A stretch of DNA of 64,000 bases from an uncultured bacterium (GTDB lineage Bacteria > Bacillota_I > Bacilli_A > RFN20 > CAG-826), in the NCBI GenBank assembly GCA_949288485.1, contig CASEKC010000004.1, positions 62,001 to 126,000 on the forward strand. The letters run 5' to 3'. The notes under the pieces are model-generated. The model was not told where the DNA came from, did not search any database, and saw only the letters and a list, made by a program, of their open reading frames with translations. This document shows positions 62,869 to 64,000 of this stretch, in pieces (positions within the stretch are counted from its first letter, which is position 1; each line of letters begins with the position of its first letter). A program made the translations under genes and the position numbers.

Positions 62869-64000
62869 ATGAAAGTTAATTTAGAGTATGGTGATGGCCA
62901 AGTTGCTGTAGAAGTACCTGAAGGTAGTGATATATTTGAAACTGGCGTTACTGTAAAAGATCCAGAAGGATTAAAAGATGTAAAAGAAGCAACATTAAAT
63001 GCTTTAAGACATCCACTTGATATGAAACCAATTTCCGAATTGGTTCATAAAGGAAGCAAAGTAACAATTGTTTTCCCAGATAAAGTTAAAGGTGGATTCC
63101 AAGATGATTCGCATCGTAAAACTTCAATTCCGTTAATTATTGAAGAATGCGAAAAATACGGTGTTGAAGAAAAAGATATCATACTTATTTGTTCAAACGG
63201 TTTACATAGAAAAAATAAACCTGAAGAAATTAGAAGAATATTAGGAGATGAATTATTTGATAGATTCTATCCAAAAGGACAAATTATCAATCATGATAGT
63301 GAAGATCCTGAACATATAGTCGATCTTGGCTATGAACCAAAATTCAATGCTAAAGTCGTTATCAATAAGTACGTTTATGATAGCGATGTAACATTCTTAA
63401 TTGGACATACTCAAGGTAATCCATATGGTGGATATAGTGGTGGATATAAACACTGTGCAACCGGTATTTCAAACTGGGAATCAATTTCTTCTCATCACTG
63501 TCCAGCTGTTATGCATAGAGATGATTTCGTTCCTGTTACTTCGCATTCATTAATGAGACAAAAATTTGATGCTATTGGTGAATGGATGGAACATGGAATG
63601 GGAAGAAGTTTCTTCTGTGTTGATGCAGTATTAGATTCATTCTCACATCAAATCGCTGTATTTGCTGGTGAAGCACATGCAGTTGAAAAAGCTAGCTGGG
63701 AAGTTGCAGATAAAAGAACATATGTCCATTGGGCAAAGAAAAAATATGACGTCATTATTATGGGTCTTCCAAATGATTTCCAATATGGAACAAGACAAGG
63801 AAGAAATCCTATCTTAATTGAACAAGCAATCGCTGCTCAAATCGTCAGACTTAAAAGAGTTATGAGTGATAATCCAGTTATTATCGCTTTAGCTCAATGT
63901 GATGACTTCGGAGATGAAGAATTCCCTGCAATGAAAGATGTCTTTGATTATTACGTTAATAATGGAAATACATTACCAGATATCGAACATTATTACGATA
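62869..64000 (+). CDS. LarA-type nickel-pincer racemase/epimerase, 3'-truncated by window
   Basis: Starts at ATG 62869 with AGGAGGGG upstream and stays open to the window end (377 codons seen; ~420-430 expected). Opens MKVNLEYGDGQVAVEVPEGS. It has LarA-like motifs: SHRKTSIP, CSNGLHRKNKPEE (catalytic-His position), GHTQGNPYGGYSGGYKHCATG (in pieces; cofactor-linking Lys) and SSHHCP. LarA enzymes use a nickel-pincer nucleotide to invert alpha-hydroxy acids; homologues act on other 2-hydroxy and sugar acids. No larB/C/E is visible. Confidence 0.85.
   Translation, partial: MKVNLEYGDGQVAVEVPEGSDIFETGVTVKDPEGLKDVKEATLNALRHPLDMKPISELVHKGSKVTIVFPDKVKGGFQDDSHRKTSIPLIIEECEKYGVEEKDIILICSNGLHRKNKPEEIRRILGDELFDRFYPKGQIINHDSEDPEHIVDLGYEPKFNAKVVINKYVYDSDVTFLIGHTQGNPYGGYSGGYKHCATGISNWESISSHHCPAVMHRDDFVPVTSHSLMRQKFDAIGEWMEHGMGRSFFCVDAVLDSFSHQIAVFAGEAHAVEKASWEVADKRTYVHWAKKKYDVIIMGLPNDFQYGTRQGRNPILIEQAIAAQIVRLKRVMSDNPVIIALAQCDDFGDEEFPAMKDVFDYYVNNGNTLPDIEHYYD

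Noticed and set aside
1-64000. UGA = Trp genetic code
   Set aside because: Conserved proteins (GyrA, GyrB, MetG, MnmE and others) use TGG and contain no in-frame TGA. The single internal TGA at 42682 is not enough, and two genes end in TGA.
1-64000. tRNA genes, IS elements, prophage, CRISPR array
   Set aside because: No GGTTCRAATCC-like tRNA arm with cloverleaf, no transposase or integrase frame and no regularly spaced repeats were found. The TTCGAACC at 21704 belongs to the SRP RNA.

Overview
The window is a strongly AT-rich, densely coded stretch of a low-GC Gram-positive chromosome that contains the replication origin. Gene order around dnaA is the classic Firmicutes one: rpmH, rnpA, yidC, jag and mnmE run leftward, and dnaA, dnaN, yaaA, recF, gyrB, gyrA and serS run rightward. 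Short intergenic spaces, a 5'-truncated pyruvate phosphate dikinase gene, a zinc-type bL31 and near-absence of TGA stops suggest an anaerobic, gut-type member of the Bacilli near the Mollicutes/RF39/Erysipelotrichia groups. That placement is inference. The code looks standard: conserved genes write Trp as TGG. The only two intact genes that end in TGA do so inside ATGA start/stop overlaps.

Layout. 1-2.9 kb: end of ppdK and a zinc-ribbon membrane protein. 2.9-10.2 kb, minus strand: rpmH-rnpA-yidC-jag, then mnmE-tatD-rnmV-rsmA-ispE (RNA maturation and modification plus isoprenoid synthesis). 10.2-12.2 kb: a bipartite origin, with repeated boxes upstream of dnaA and three contiguous 9-mers plus an ATT-repeat AT-rich tract between dnaA and dnaN. 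12.2-22.2 kb: dnaN-yaaA-recF-gyrB-gyrA, a glycosyltransferase-like gene, serS, the small SRP RNA and tadA. 22.4-34 kb: an ABC exporter-like protein, a P-type cation ATPase with an overlapping TetR regulator, an M50-like membrane protein with a degenerate zinc site, mscL, degV and tldD/tldE. 34-39.6 kb: a SWIM-SNF2 helicase divergent from a small KAP-like NTPase.

39.7-47.8 kb is the accessory island and the best candidate for an undescribed system. Three promoters each carry a pair of palindromes (GTCAAC-N5-GTTGAC) about 31 bp apart, with a -10-like element 21-23 bp after the proximal site. They precede (i) a small lipoprotein, (ii) a secreted C39-like cysteine peptidase plus a MacB-like ABC exporter, and (iii) a secreted PPC plus caspase-like (clan CD) protease coupled to a second copy of the small lipoprotein. 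Between them lie a membrane-anchored XRE regulator and another lipoprotein. The peptidase gene is broken by one in-frame TGA.

47.9-64 kb: rpmE, metG, a stand-alone protein resembling the C-terminal domain of Fmt, a TrmA-type rRNA methyltransferase and a MazG-like pyrophosphatase. Then come an ene-reductase plus two-subunit aconitase X operon, a CAT-like acetyltransferase, a GH3 glycosidase, an EamA transporter, an ECF S component paired with a P-loop kinase, and a triosephosphate-isomerase-like gene joined to a LarA-type racemase that runs off the window. I see no tRNA, 5S/16S/23S rRNA, insertion sequence, prophage or CRISPR array.
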